A program made the position numbers and the translations under genes. From Nosocomiicoccus ampullae (GTDB lineage Bacteria; Bacillota; Bacilli; Staphylococcales; Salinicoccaceae): a stretch of DNA of 64,000 bases. Below, in pieces: positions 48,567-57,017 of this stretch. Each line of letters starts with the position of its first letter. The first letter of the stretch is position 1. Where the stretch lies: the NCBI RefSeq assembly GCF_001696685.1, contig NZ_MBFG01000003.1, positions 32,508 to 96,507 of the forward strand, given 5' to 3'. The notes beneath the pieces are model-generated. The model was not told the DNA's origin. It did not search any database and was given only the letters and a program-made list of their open reading frames with translations.

Positions 48567-49193
48567 TTATAACACCCCTAACAGATAAACGATTGTGAAG
48601 ATGAACACCCACACAACGTCAATGAAGTGCCAGTATAATGAAGCTGTATTAACTTTCGCAGCTGTGTATACTGATAATCCGCGTCCAGAGTTACGGATGA
48701 TGAGTAATGTAATCCAAATTAAACCGATAATAACGTGGAATCCGTGTGTACCGATTAAGATATAGAATGCACTACCGAACGCACTTGATCTAAACGTGTG
48801 ACCGAGTTGTACATATGCAATGAACTCGTAGATTTCAAGTGCTAAGAACCCAGCACCTAAAAGAACTGTAATTCCTAACCATAATTGCATTTTCGCGAAG
48901 TTGTTATTTCTCATATGGTGTACTGCGAAAACACTTGTTAATGAAGATGTTAATAAGAACATCGTCATTACGAATGCTAACTCTAAGTGGAATAGGTCAG
49001 CTGCTAATAAGTGATCGCTACTTGGCACTGAGTCTTTAAGTGCGAGGTAAGTCGCGAAGAGACATGAGAATAATACTGTCTCTCCCGCTAAGAATGTCCA
49101 GAAACCAACAAACTTGTTTTTACCTTCTAACGTAGCTGTTTCAGGGTGCTTCGGCCAATTAGCATTATCAACATTATATTTAACTTCTGCCAT
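48567..49193 (-). CDS. ctaE: Cytochrome c oxidase subunit III
   Basis: A 208-aa five-helix subunit III with FWTFLAGETVLFSCLFATYL, the conserved IGTHGFHVIIGLIW and the C-terminal YWHFIDVVWVFIFTIVYL. It overlaps ctaD by one base. Confidence 0.95.
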   Translation of the reverse strand: MAEVKYNVDNANWPKHPETATLEGKNKFVGFWTFLAGETVLFSCLFATYLALKDSVPSSDHLLAADLFHLELAFVMTMFLLTSSLTSVFAVHHMRNNNFAKMQLWLGITVLLGAGFLALEIYEFIAYVQLGHTFRSSAFGSAFYILIGTHGFHVIIGLIWITLLIIRNSGRGLSVYTAAKVNTASLYWHFIDVVWVFIFTIVYLLGVL

Positions 49194-51124
49194 TAGTTTG
49201 CACCTCTTTTTCTTTCTTCATATTCGCGCATTTCTCTTTCAATACGTTCTTTCTTGACGTAGTGACCGTGGTCATCAATCCAAGATCTTGCCATCATTGA
49301 AAGGAATGTGATTGTTAAACCACCGACGAGTAAAATCATTGACCAAGGTCTCATGCTTGGTAAATCTTTAACTGCTGCAATCGCCCATTCTTGACCTGAC
49401 GCGTGGAATAATGCACCAAATCCTGCAATGAATAACCCTAAAGTTAAGATAAACGGAATAATTGAGTTATTTGGCATATGAATATCCTCAACTGGTCCAG
49501 CTGATGGAATTTCACCGTTGTTTTCTTCTTTTTCTAACTGTAAAACATCTAAACCACGTACTAGTGGAGTTTGGAAGAAGTTGTATTCTGGAGTTGGCGT
49601 TGCAACTGCCCACTCAAGTGTACGACCGTCCCAAACGTCAACGTTTACGACTCTATCATTTTTAACAACTGTCATAATGATGTTAATAACAAGTACGATT
49701 ACCCCAACTGCCATGAGTAATGCACCGATTGTTGAGATTAAGTTTGCTAAGTTAAAGCCTTGACCGTCTAAGTATGTGAATACACGACGAGGCATTCCCC
49801 ATAAACCTAACCAGTGTTGAACTAAGAATGTCATATGGAAACCGATAGCAAAGATTGCCATTTCGATTTTACCTAATGTGTCGTTTAGCTTAGTTCCAAA
49901 CATTAATGGCCACCAGTAGTGAAGACCTGCTAATATCGCGAATACTACCCCACCTACGATTACGTAGTGGAAGTGCGCAACGATAAAGTATGAGTCATGG
50001 TACTGATAGTCTGCTGGAGCTACCGCTTGCATGATACCTGTTACCCCACCCATTACGAATGAAGGGATAAACGCTAATGCATAAAGCATTGGAGTTGTAA
50101 ATGTAATACTACCGCCCCAAATTGTAGCAATCCAGTTAAATATTTTAATACCCGTTGGTACCGCAATTGCCATTGTCGCTAATGCGAAGATAGCGTTCGC
50201 TGTTGGACCTAAACCTACTGTAAACATGTGGTGCGCCCAAACCATGAATCCGAAGAATCCGATTAATACTGTCGCGAATACCATCGCTGAGTAACCGAAT
50301 AATCTCTTTCTAGAGAATACTGCGAAAATCTCTGAGAAAATACCGAATGCCGGTAAGATTAAAATATATACTTCTGGGTGTCCGAAGATCCAGAATAAGT
50401 GTTCCCAAATAATTGTGTTACCACCAGCTTCAACTATGAAGAAGTTCGAACCGAACATACGGTCAAACGTTAATAGGAAAAGTCCTACTGTTAATGGTGG
50501 GAAACCAAATACGATAAGAATTGATGCAACAAGTGCTGTCCATGTGAATAATGGCATTCTCATATAAGTCATACCTGGTGCTCTCATCGTAATAATCGTT
50601 GTTACAAAGTTAATACCTGTAATTAACGTACCAGCCCCTGCAATCTGTAAACCGATTGCGTAGAAGTCAATACCGTGTCCAGGTGATGCAATTGATAGTG
50701 ACGCATAGCTTGTCCAACCTGCGTCAGGTGCATCTCCGAATAACCAAGAAACGTTAACGAAAATACCACCTAAAATAAACATCCATACACCTAAAGCGTT
50801 CATGAATGGGAACGCTAGGTCACGTGCACCAATTTGTAATGGAACTACTGCGTTCATAAATGCGAATAAAATTGGCATCGCAGCTAAGAATATCATCGTA
50901 GTACCGTGCATCGTAATCATTTCGTTAAATAATCCAGCTGATAAGAAATCGTTATTTGGTACCGCGAGCTGAATACGAATAAGCATCGCTTCAATACCAC
51001 CCATGACGAAGAAGAATCCACCGCCAATTAAGTAAAGGATTGCAATTTTCTTATGGTCTACTGTCGTTAAATATTCCCATATTAAACGCCCAAAGCCAAC
51101 TTTTTGCCCATTAACTGTTGCCAT
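49193..51124 (-). CDS. ctaD: Cytochrome c oxidase subunit I
   Basis: The catalytic heme-copper subunit. The 643-aa protein shows the low-spin heme ligand in MITMHGTTMIFL, the CuB ligand and cross-linked tyrosine in GHPEVYILILPAFG, the His pair in WAHHMFTVG, and the heme a/a3 ligands in YFIVAHFHYVIVGG. Twelve core helices are followed by extra C-terminal segments as in Bacillus CtaD. The start overlaps nothing; ctaC ends two bases upstream. Confidence 0.97.
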   Translation of the reverse strand: MATVNGQKVGFGRLIWEYLTTVDHKKIAILYLIGGGFFFVMGGIEAMLIRIQLAVPNNDFLSAGLFNEMITMHGTTMIFLAAMPILFAFMNAVVPLQIGARDLAFPFMNALGVWMFILGGIFVNVSWLFGDAPDAGWTSYASLSIASPGHGIDFYAIGLQIAGAGTLITGINFVTTIITMRAPGMTYMRMPLFTWTALVASILIVFGFPPLTVGLFLLTFDRMFGSNFFIVEAGGNTIIWEHLFWIFGHPEVYILILPAFGIFSEIFAVFSRKRLFGYSAMVFATVLIGFFGFMVWAHHMFTVGLGPTANAIFALATMAIAVPTGIKIFNWIATIWGGSITFTTPMLYALAFIPSFVMGGVTGIMQAVAPADYQYHDSYFIVAHFHYVIVGGVVFAILAGLHYWWPLMFGTKLNDTLGKIEMAIFAIGFHMTFLVQHWLGLWGMPRRVFTYLDGQGFNLANLISTIGALLMAVGVIVLVINIIMTVVKNDRVVNVDVWDGRTLEWAVATPTPEYNFFQTPLVRGLDVLQLEKEENNGEIPSAGPVEDIHMPNNSIIPFILTLGLFIAGFGALFHASGQEWAIAAVKDLPSMRPWSMILLVGGLTITFLSMMARSWIDDHGHYVKKERIEREMREYEERKRGAN

Positions 51125-51126
51125 GC

Positions 51127-52275
51127 TTATTTGTCGCCCCCTTCATCATTGTCCTCATTTTTCTCTGCTTCAATCTCTTTTTTCATTTTTTCGACATCGC
51201 CAGAGTTTTTATCTAGTTTTAGCTCCATTAAGTATGCAGCTACTTTGTCAATTTCTTCATCGTTTAATTGATATGCTCCAGTCATTTTGTTGTCTGGTTT
51301 AATCTTTTCTGGATCTTTGATCCAGCTTACTAAGTTTTCTTTGTTGTGCTCTAAAATACCAGCGATAAGTTCTCTATCACCAAAGTTAGTTAAGTTTGGT
51401 CCAGCAGCACCAGGGTTAGTTGGTGTAACTGCGTGACATCCTATACAAGAGTTGTTGAAGATTTCTTGACCTTCTTTTGCATCGTCAGCTGATGCAACTT
51501 TTGCCTCTTCTTCGTAAACTTTCATATCAGCTAACCATTGATCGAATTCTGCTCTTGGTAATGCAACTACTTTAAAGTCCATTAGTGCGTGTGAAGGTCC
51601 ACATAATTCCGCACATTTACCATAGAATAAACGATCTGCATTTTCTGCTTTGTCATCATCAAACACTAAGTAGAAGCTGTTGATTCCGTCAACGTTTGTA
51701 TCGAGTTTACCACCCGCTGCAGGTACCCAGAATGAGTGTTTTACGTCAGCACCTTTTAAGTTGAAGAATACTTTTTCATCCGTTGGAACGACTAAGTCTT
51801 GACTCGTAACAACATTTTCATGAACGTATTCAAACTCCCACCAATATTGGTAAGCAGTTACGTTAACGATTACTGAATCTTTGTTCGCTACACCATCTTC
51901 AGTTACCATATCCTCAACGTCTGCTAGAGTAAATGTTACCCAAACTGTTGGGATTGCTAAGATGATAAGTAAAATAATTGGGATAGTCGTCCAAATTACT
52001 TCAAGTGTATGGTTACCCGCAACTTGCTTTGGTACGAAATCTTCTCCCACTTTACTTCTACGACTTTTTACAACTGCAATTGTAAATGCGATTGCTACTG
52101 TTCCAACGACAAGTAACATGATTGAAATTGAAAGAATAATTAAGAAAAATTGTTGTCTCCCAACTTCACCAGCAGGTTGTAAAGCACTTAAGTTTTCTTT
52201 ACCACAGCCTGCTAAGAAAATAGCAAGAACAGACATTAACATATAAAATTTTGTTTTAGTCCAACTGTTCTTCAT
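51127..52275 (-). CDS. ctaC: Cytochrome c oxidase subunit II with fused cytochrome c domain
   Basis: Receives electrons at CuA. The 382-aa precursor is a lipoprotein (lipobox LAGC, Cys24), with two transmembrane helices, a CuA domain (CAELCGPSHALM plus upstream His in KHSFWVPAA), and a C-terminal c-type heme domain (CIGCH, axial Met in KMTGAY). The fused heme makes it a caa3 oxidase. The gene follows ctaB by 28 bases. Confidence 0.96.
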   Translation of the reverse strand: MKNSWTKTKFYMLMSVLAIFLAGCGKENLSALQPAGEVGRQQFFLIILSISIMLLVVGTVAIAFTIAVVKSRRSKVGEDFVPKQVAGNHTLEVIWTTIPIILLIILAIPTVWVTFTLADVEDMVTEDGVANKDSVIVNVTAYQYWWEFEYVHENVVTSQDLVVPTDEKVFFNLKGADVKHSFWVPAAGGKLDTNVDGINSFYLVFDDDKAENADRLFYGKCAELCGPSHALMDFKVVALPRAEFDQWLADMKVYEEEAKVASADDAKEGQEIFNNSCIGCHAVTPTNPGAAGPNLTNFGDRELIAGILEHNKENLVSWIKDPEKIKPDNKMTGAYQLNDEEIDKVAAYLMELKLDKNSGDVEKMKKEIEAEKNEDNDEGGDK

Positions 52276-52303
52276 CTAATAGACCCCTCTTTCAAAAATA
52301 AGT

Positions 52304-53215
52304 TTAGATTAATAGACCGGCGACTATAATCATAACGTAAAAAATAAGAATGTAATTTAAAGAAAATACAAACACTGTTTTTGCATAGCGCTTGTAATCG
52401 GTGATTGGCTTAAACATGTTTAAGGAAAGTATTAACCAACTTAAGTTCAGCAGTGTGATTAATACGACAAACCAAATCCCTAAATCAGTCATGAAAAACG
52501 GGGTAATGACGAGTAGTGATATCCACATCACAATCGACCTAACCGTACGTTTTTCTCCCTTCACACTCGGTAACATTGGAATGTTAGCGGTGCTGTACTC
52601 ATCTTTACGATTTATTGCTAAAGCGTAAAAGTGCGGTGGTTGCCATATAAACATTACAAAGAACATCGCAAACGCGAGTGTATGTAAGTTTGGGTCTATA
52701 ACCGCCCATCCAATTAAGGGAGGTGCTGCTCCTGGTAATGCTCCAACTACTGTATTGACAACATAATGTCTTTTAGAGTAGATGGAATATAGGACTACAT
52801 AGCCAAAACCAGCTAAGAGGCCAAGTGTACCTGCAGTCATATTAATTGAATATAAGAGAATTTCTCCTATAACAACCATTGAAAAACCAATCCATAGGAT
52901 GTCTTTCCCACTATACGTGCCGTCGATACTTGGTCGTTGTTGCTTAGACTTCATAACTGAATCAATATCCCGGTCATAATAGTTATTCAGTGCAGCAACG
53001 CCACCAATTAAAAGACCAACACCTAATAGCATGATTAACAACAATGGAAGCGAGCTGAAAAAAGAATGACCATAATACATAACAGCTAGAAAACCAGCAG
53101 CAAATGCTGGGATCAAGTTCGCTTTTATGATACCTTCTTTAATTAACACTCGAAATGCTTGTTGTTTTTCAATAAACGTCATCGTATGCCTTTCACTAGA
53201 CACATGACTCTGCAT
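52304..53215 (-). CDS. ctaB: Protoheme IX farnesyltransferase (heme O synthase)
   Basis: Attaches farnesyl to heme B to give heme O. The 303-aa membrane protein has about eight helices and the prenyl-diphosphate motif NNYYDRDIDSVM, plus YSIYSKRH. ATG 53215 is kept because relatives have a similar N-terminal length; an ATG 11 codons later with AAAGG upstream is an alternative. It heads ctaBCDEF and is divergent from ctaA. Confidence 0.94.
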   Translation of the reverse strand: MQSHVSSERHTMTFIEKQQAFRVLIKEGIIKANLIPAFAAGFLAVMYYGHSFFSSLPLLLIMLLGVGLLIGGVAALNNYYDRDIDSVMKSKQQRPSIDGTYSGKDILWIGFSMVVIGEILLYSINMTAGTLGLLAGFGYVVLYSIYSKRHYVVNTVVGALPGAAPPLIGWAVIDPNLHTLAFAMFFVMFIWQPPHFYALAINRKDEYSTANIPMLPSVKGEKRTVRSIVMWISLLVITPFFMTDLGIWFVVLITLLNLSWLILSLNMFKPITDYKRYAKTVFVFSLNYILIFYVMIIVAGLLI

Positions 53216-53277
53216 TTAACCTTCGCCCCCTTTCACCAACATTTCTAGTTACTATAATGATATAGGAAAACAGACCG

Positions 53278-53400
53278 AGAATCTATAGTGTTGATACCTT
53301 TTTTTCACAGATTGTTCAAAAATTGTTCAAATAATTTACAATTTAAACATTTATCTATGGAAAGTACCACTATAGTCGCTATTGTTTACATATAGATTCT
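53278..53400. promoter_or_regulatory. ctaB-ctaA intergenic control region with ResD/SrrA-like repeats
   Basis: The 300-base gap between ctaB and ctaA holds no gene. On the minus strand TTTGAACAAT, TTTTGAACAAT and TCTGTGAAAAA follow each other at 53302-53333 and resemble ResD-type TTTGTGAAT sites. AGAATCTATA (53278-53287) and TATAGATTCT (53391-53400) form a perfect inverted repeat around this block, with an inner pair CTATAGTG/CACTATAG. The exact promoters were not resolved. Confidence 0.5.
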
Positions 53401-53523
53401 ACCACAGTTTACAATTTTGTTAAGTCTTTCTTATAACTTTAATTATTGCATGATTCTATGTGATGGTTTATATTTATTAATTGAACAGATATTTGTACGG
53501 ATTTTTTTAATGAGGTGTTTTGG

Positions 53524-54429
53524 TTGTATAAAAAATTGAAAATAGTGGCGGTGATTACGACCCTCATCATGGTTTTTGTTCAAATCGGTGGAGCACTCGT
53601 GACAAAAACTGGATCTGCTGAAGGGTGTGGAGATTCTTGGCCACTATGTCATGGTCAACTTATCCCTAAAGACTGGCCATTAGATACGATAATTGAGATT
53701 GCACATAGAGGTGTATCTGGAATCGCAATTATCTTTTTAATCATCTTTGGAGTTATGGCTTGGAAACAACTCTCACATATTAGAGAAACGAAGTTTCTCG
53801 TCTGTGTATCTCTTAGTTTTATTCTCATCCAAAGTTTAATTGGTGCCGCGGCAGTTGTTGGTTTATGGCACGGTGAGTTTGTTCTCGCTGCACACTTTGG
53901 AATTTCGTTAATATGTTTTGCAGCTGTGTTCGTGTTAACACTACTCGTCTTCCACGTTGACTTAAAGTATGATACGAAAGGTCTTATCATACATAAAGGA
54001 TTGAGACGTCATACGATCGGGATTATTATTTATATTTATTTCGTAATATATAGCGGCGCATTAGTTAGACATGCCGATGCATCACTCGCATGTACAAAAT
54101 GGCCACACTGTATGCCAAACCAAATTTTACCAACGAACTTTTATCAAGCCGTTCAAATGGGACACCGCTTTTTAGTACTCATACTATTTATTTGGATGGT
54201 TATCGCTTTAATTCACGTATTAAAACATTACAGCAACTACCGAGTCATTAAGAACGGTTGGATTATCATGATGACTTTACTCGTATTACAAATCATCACA
54301 GGTGCTTTAACGATATTTACGTACGCAAATATTTTCATCGCACTATTCCATGCATTATTTATCACTTTAATATTCGGTATACTATGCTATTACATCTTAC
54401 TCATTAGTCGACCGGACTATGAACCATAA
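53524..54429 (+). CDS. ctaA: Heme A synthase
   Basis: Oxidises heme O to heme A in the membrane. The protein has eight helices, the N-terminal cysteine pair in GCGDSWPLCHG, a second pair in ACTKWPHC, and conserved heme-binding His in IAHRG, LAAHFGIS, MGHRF and ALFHALF. I prefer TTG 53524 (301 aa) with GAGGTG six bases upstream over GTG 53515, which overlaps that site. Confidence 0.93.
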   Translation: MYKKLKIVAVITTLIMVFVQIGGALVTKTGSAEGCGDSWPLCHGQLIPKDWPLDTIIEIAHRGVSGIAIIFLIIFGVMAWKQLSHIRETKFLVCVSLSFILIQSLIGAAAVVGLWHGEFVLAAHFGISLICFAAVFVLTLLVFHVDLKYDTKGLIIHKGLRRHTIGIIIYIYFVIYSGALVRHADASLACTKWPHCMPNQILPTNFYQAVQMGHRFLVLILFIWMVIALIHVLKHYSNYRVIKNGWIIMMTLLVLQIITGALTIFTYANIFIALFHALFITLIFGILCYYILLISRPDYEP

Positions 54430-54457
54430 AACGTGAGGGTTTCCCCTCACGTTTTTT
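54430..54457 (+). terminator. Terminator of ctaA
   Basis: A 10-bp stem (AACGTGAGGG / CCCTCACGTT, 54430-54439 and 54444-54453) followed by a T run on the plus strand, starting at the stop codon of ctaA. Confidence 0.92.
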
Positions 54458-54461
54458 TATA

Positions 54462-54490
54462 TTAAAAAAAGACGTTATAACAACGTCTTT
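54462..54490 (-). terminator. Terminator of ftsW
   Basis: A 9-bp stem (AAAGACGTT / AACGTCTTT, 54468-54476 and 54482-54490) followed by TTTTTTAAT on the minus strand. The stem starts in the ftsW stop codon. Confidence 0.88.
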
Positions 54491-55685
54491 AATCACGATT
54501 GATTGCTTTACGATATCTAATTTCTTTAATAGCCACAGATAATACTGCTAATGCAATCGATATACTTAAGAAACTTGATCCACCGTAACTGAGTAACGGT
54601 AACGGAACACCCGTTAATGGAACAGTCTTCGTTGCGCCTCCAATGTTAAAGAAACATTGGATTGTAATATATATACCAATCCCAAACGTAATGAGTCTTA
54701 AATATAAATCTCCAGTATGATATGAATAATAAAATGCTTTAATGACAATTGTTGCATATAATCCTAGTACGATAAGTACCCCGATGAGCCCAAGTTCTTC
54801 AGCGATAACTGAAAATATAAAGTCTGTCTGTGCTTCAGGTAAAAATCCGAGTTTCAATATGCCGTTTCCAATACCTTGCCCAATTAGTCCTCCATTGGCT
54901 ATCGCAATCAAACTATTCGTAAGCTGATATCCATCGCCATACGGGTCGTTAAACGGATGGAAAAACGTATCGATTCTCGCGAGCTGATATGAACTTAAAA
55001 ATTGTCCGTCAAACATGATAAAAGCTCCGACGACAAGGATGATAATACCTACAATTCCTGCAAATATCATAAACGTAAATTTCCGTTCAAAGTTTAAATA
55101 GAAAAACATCGAGATAATAATCGATAAAATGATTAACGACGTTCCGAAGTCATTTCTACCAATCCATAACGTCATTACGAGTACGAGTACAAATGGCATC
55201 AAGTGCTTCGTATCTGTAGGGATAAGCTCTGTTTTTATACGTAGTCGCCTGTCATAAACATATGCTAAATACATAATGACAACAATTTTAACGAACTCAG
55301 ATGTCTGTAAATTTATAAATCCGAGACGAATCCAGTTTTTCTCACCGTTTACTTCAATACCAAAGATTTGAGTCGCAAGAAGTAAAAGAATACTTCCCGC
55401 AATTAACGCAATTGGAATAATCGGCTTTCTAAATAATCGTGAACTCGTAAAAAATGTAATAATTACAAATATCGTCATCCCAAATATGACAAAACGTAAC
55501 TGCGAATCAAAGAAAAACTTTGGATTAAAGTTCGTCATCTCACTGCGTGATGATTTAACCATACTCCCACTATAAATCATGACAAGGCCAATAATTGCAA
55601 GTGCTATGTATGCAAATATAATGACATAATCAATGTGCTGATTTGTCTTACTAATCGGGTAGTTTAAGCGTTTTGCTTTCTTCAT
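54489..55685 (-). CDS. ftsW: Septal peptidoglycan polymerase FtsW (SEDS family)
   Basis: SEDS proteins polymerise lipid II into glycan; FtsW works with Pbp1 at the septum. The 398-aa membrane protein has about ten helices and the conserved SEFVKIVVIMYLAYV, RNDFGTSLI, and GVPLPLLSYGGSSFLS. Position beside ylaN, as in Staphylococcus, favours FtsW over RodA. ATG 55685 follows GGGTGATCCA; pycA, normally next, is missing. Confidence 0.92.
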   Translation of the reverse strand: MKKAKRLNYPISKTNQHIDYVIIFAYIALAIIGLVMIYSGSMVKSSRSEMTNFNPKFFFDSQLRFVIFGMTIFVIITFFTSSRLFRKPIIPIALIAGSILLLLATQIFGIEVNGEKNWIRLGFINLQTSEFVKIVVIMYLAYVYDRRLRIKTELIPTDTKHLMPFVLVLVMTLWIGRNDFGTSLIILSIIISMFFYLNFERKFTFMIFAGIVGIIILVVGAFIMFDGQFLSSYQLARIDTFFHPFNDPYGDGYQLTNSLIAIANGGLIGQGIGNGILKLGFLPEAQTDFIFSVIAEELGLIGVLIVLGLYATIVIKAFYYSYHTGDLYLRLITFGIGIYITIQCFFNIGGATKTVPLTGVPLPLLSYGGSSFLSISIALAVLSVAIKEIRYRKAINRD

Positions 55686-55696
55686 TGGATCACCCA

Positions 55697-55999
55697 CTAC
55701 TTATTTGCCTTTTTTAGTTGTTCTCTATGCTCATAATACGCTTCATGTACGTCTGATACTTGCTTTTCTAAATCTGCTAATATCGAACGTCCATGCTCTC
55801 TATCTATTAACCCTAGTCTCACTGCAAAATGAATTTCTTTAGATAACCCGAACATTTGAGTATCTAACACTTCTTCATATACCGGGCATTGAGGCATTGT
55901 CAAATTATCCATTTGAACACGAATCAGTTGTACGATTCTATCTGCATCTTGCTCGAGTGTTTCTAATGCAAGCCTTTTTAAAGTTTCTTCACTAGACAA
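55697..55999 (-). CDS. ylaN: YlaN family protein (UPF0358)
   Basis: YlaN binds Fe(II) and the repressor Fur and helps derepress iron-uptake genes in Bacillus and Staphylococcus. The 100-aa helical protein has [20 protein letters not shown], the family-typical [19 protein letters not shown] and [15 protein letters not shown]. It appears to start with TTG 55999 close behind AAGGG; no in-frame ATG lies near the N-terminus. Confidence 0.9.
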   Translation of the reverse strand: MSSEETLKRLALETLEQDADRIVQLIRVQMDNLTMPQCPVYEEVLDTQMFGLSKEIHFAVRLGLIDREHGRSILADLEKQVSDVHEAYYEHREQLKKANK

Positions 56000-56115
56000 G
56001 GCCCTTCCCCCTTTTCATTACAACTAAATACTACTCTACAGTATTACATTTTTCAAGTGAGTGGCTATGTTCAATTATGTATAATTTGGTATAATTTAAG
56101 CTTAGGAGGGGTTAC

Positions 56116-56586
56116 ATGCTGCTACAAATTAAAGGAAACGTAAACTTCGTCATTACATTAGACTCGAGTGCATGGATTTTCGACGATCGTAAAATACATA
56201 TAGAAGATTTAGTACATGATGAAGAACACATTGAATTTGAGGATAGTGAAGAGTGGAACCGTCAAATTATAGAAGGAGACACACTTCCACCGACATTAAA
56301 ATCAGAAAAGAGATATAAAAATAAAAAAGAAGAACTGCTAAACGGAACGTTTATTATGGCACTCGACCCATTTTTAGAATACGCTGAACCAAACAGTGTA
56401 AACTATGAAATTACACATAAAAACGGGACAACAACACTCGCATATAAAGACCGTTACGATCATTACGCACAGTTTTCTAATAATGGTAAGAGATTATACG
56501 ACGACGGTATGATCGACCTACTCGTCATTAAAGACGGAGAAATCATCGAACGATACGAATACGTTACAGCATTTACGTTCGTATAA
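56116..56586 (+). CDS. YlaL-like conserved protein
   Basis: A 156-aa soluble protein beginning MLLQIKGNVNFVITLDSSAW, followed by IFDDRKI and a conserved C-terminal half (NYEITHKNGTTTLAYKDRYD). Size and position between ylaN and typA match YlaL of Bacillus. Function is unknown. ATG 56116 follows AGGAGGGG. Confidence 0.78.
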   Translation: MLLQIKGNVNFVITLDSSAWIFDDRKIHIEDLVHDEEHIEFEDSEEWNRQIIEGDTLPPTLKSEKRYKNKKEELLNGTFIMALDPFLEYAEPNSVNYEITHKNGTTTLAYKDRYDHYAQFSNNGKRLYDDGMIDLLVIKDGEIIERYEYVTAFTFV

Positions 56587-56589
56587 AAT

Positions 56590-56630
56590 AAAGACCTGTC
56601 ACATTTTAATATATGTGACAGGTCGTTTTA
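56590..56630. terminator. Terminator between the YlaL-like and YlaH-like genes
   Basis: A 12-bp perfect stem (GACCTGTCACAT / ATGTGACAGGTC, 56593-56604 and 56613-56624) with A/T-rich tails on both sides, serving two converging genes. Confidence 0.88.
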
Positions 56631-57011
56631 TTATTTATGCGTTTCTTTACTATCGAACGATATCGTACCTTTTTTCTTTTCATTATATAGTCTATATCGG
56701 TACATTCCCATTACAAATACGATGACGATTAAACACTCTGCAACCGGGTAAAACGCTGCAAAAAATGTCAGTGGTAATGAGAATAATAGCATAATGATAT
56801 AAATCACGATGTTTTGCCAAAGCTTTAACTTTTTCGCAAAACCAAGTACGTATGCGAGAACTGATAGTACGTATACAGTAATAAACAATAACCACATCGC
56901 AGTATCTGGATTTTGATCTGCGCCATATAGCTTACCAAACATCGACAATCGGTTATATAAACTACTCTCGTCTGTTTGTGCCGCTGTCATTAAGACGAAC
57001 GAAAAAAACAT
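56631..57011 (-). CDS. YlaH-like membrane protein
   Basis: A 126-aa protein with three hydrophobic segments (AMWLLFITVYVLSVLAYVLG, LWQNIVIYIIMLLFSLPLTF, ECLIVIVFVMGMYRYR) matching the YlaH family downstream of typA in Bacillales. Function is unknown. It begins six bases after the typA stop, so it is likely in the typA transcript. Confidence 0.83.
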   Translation of the reverse strand: MFFSFVLMTAAQTDESSLYNRLSMFGKLYGADQNPDTAMWLLFITVYVLSVLAYVLGFAKKLKLWQNIVIYIIMLLFSLPLTFFAAFYPVAECLIVIVFVMGMYRYRLYNEKKKGTISFDSKETHK

Positions 57012-57017
57012 TGCCTT

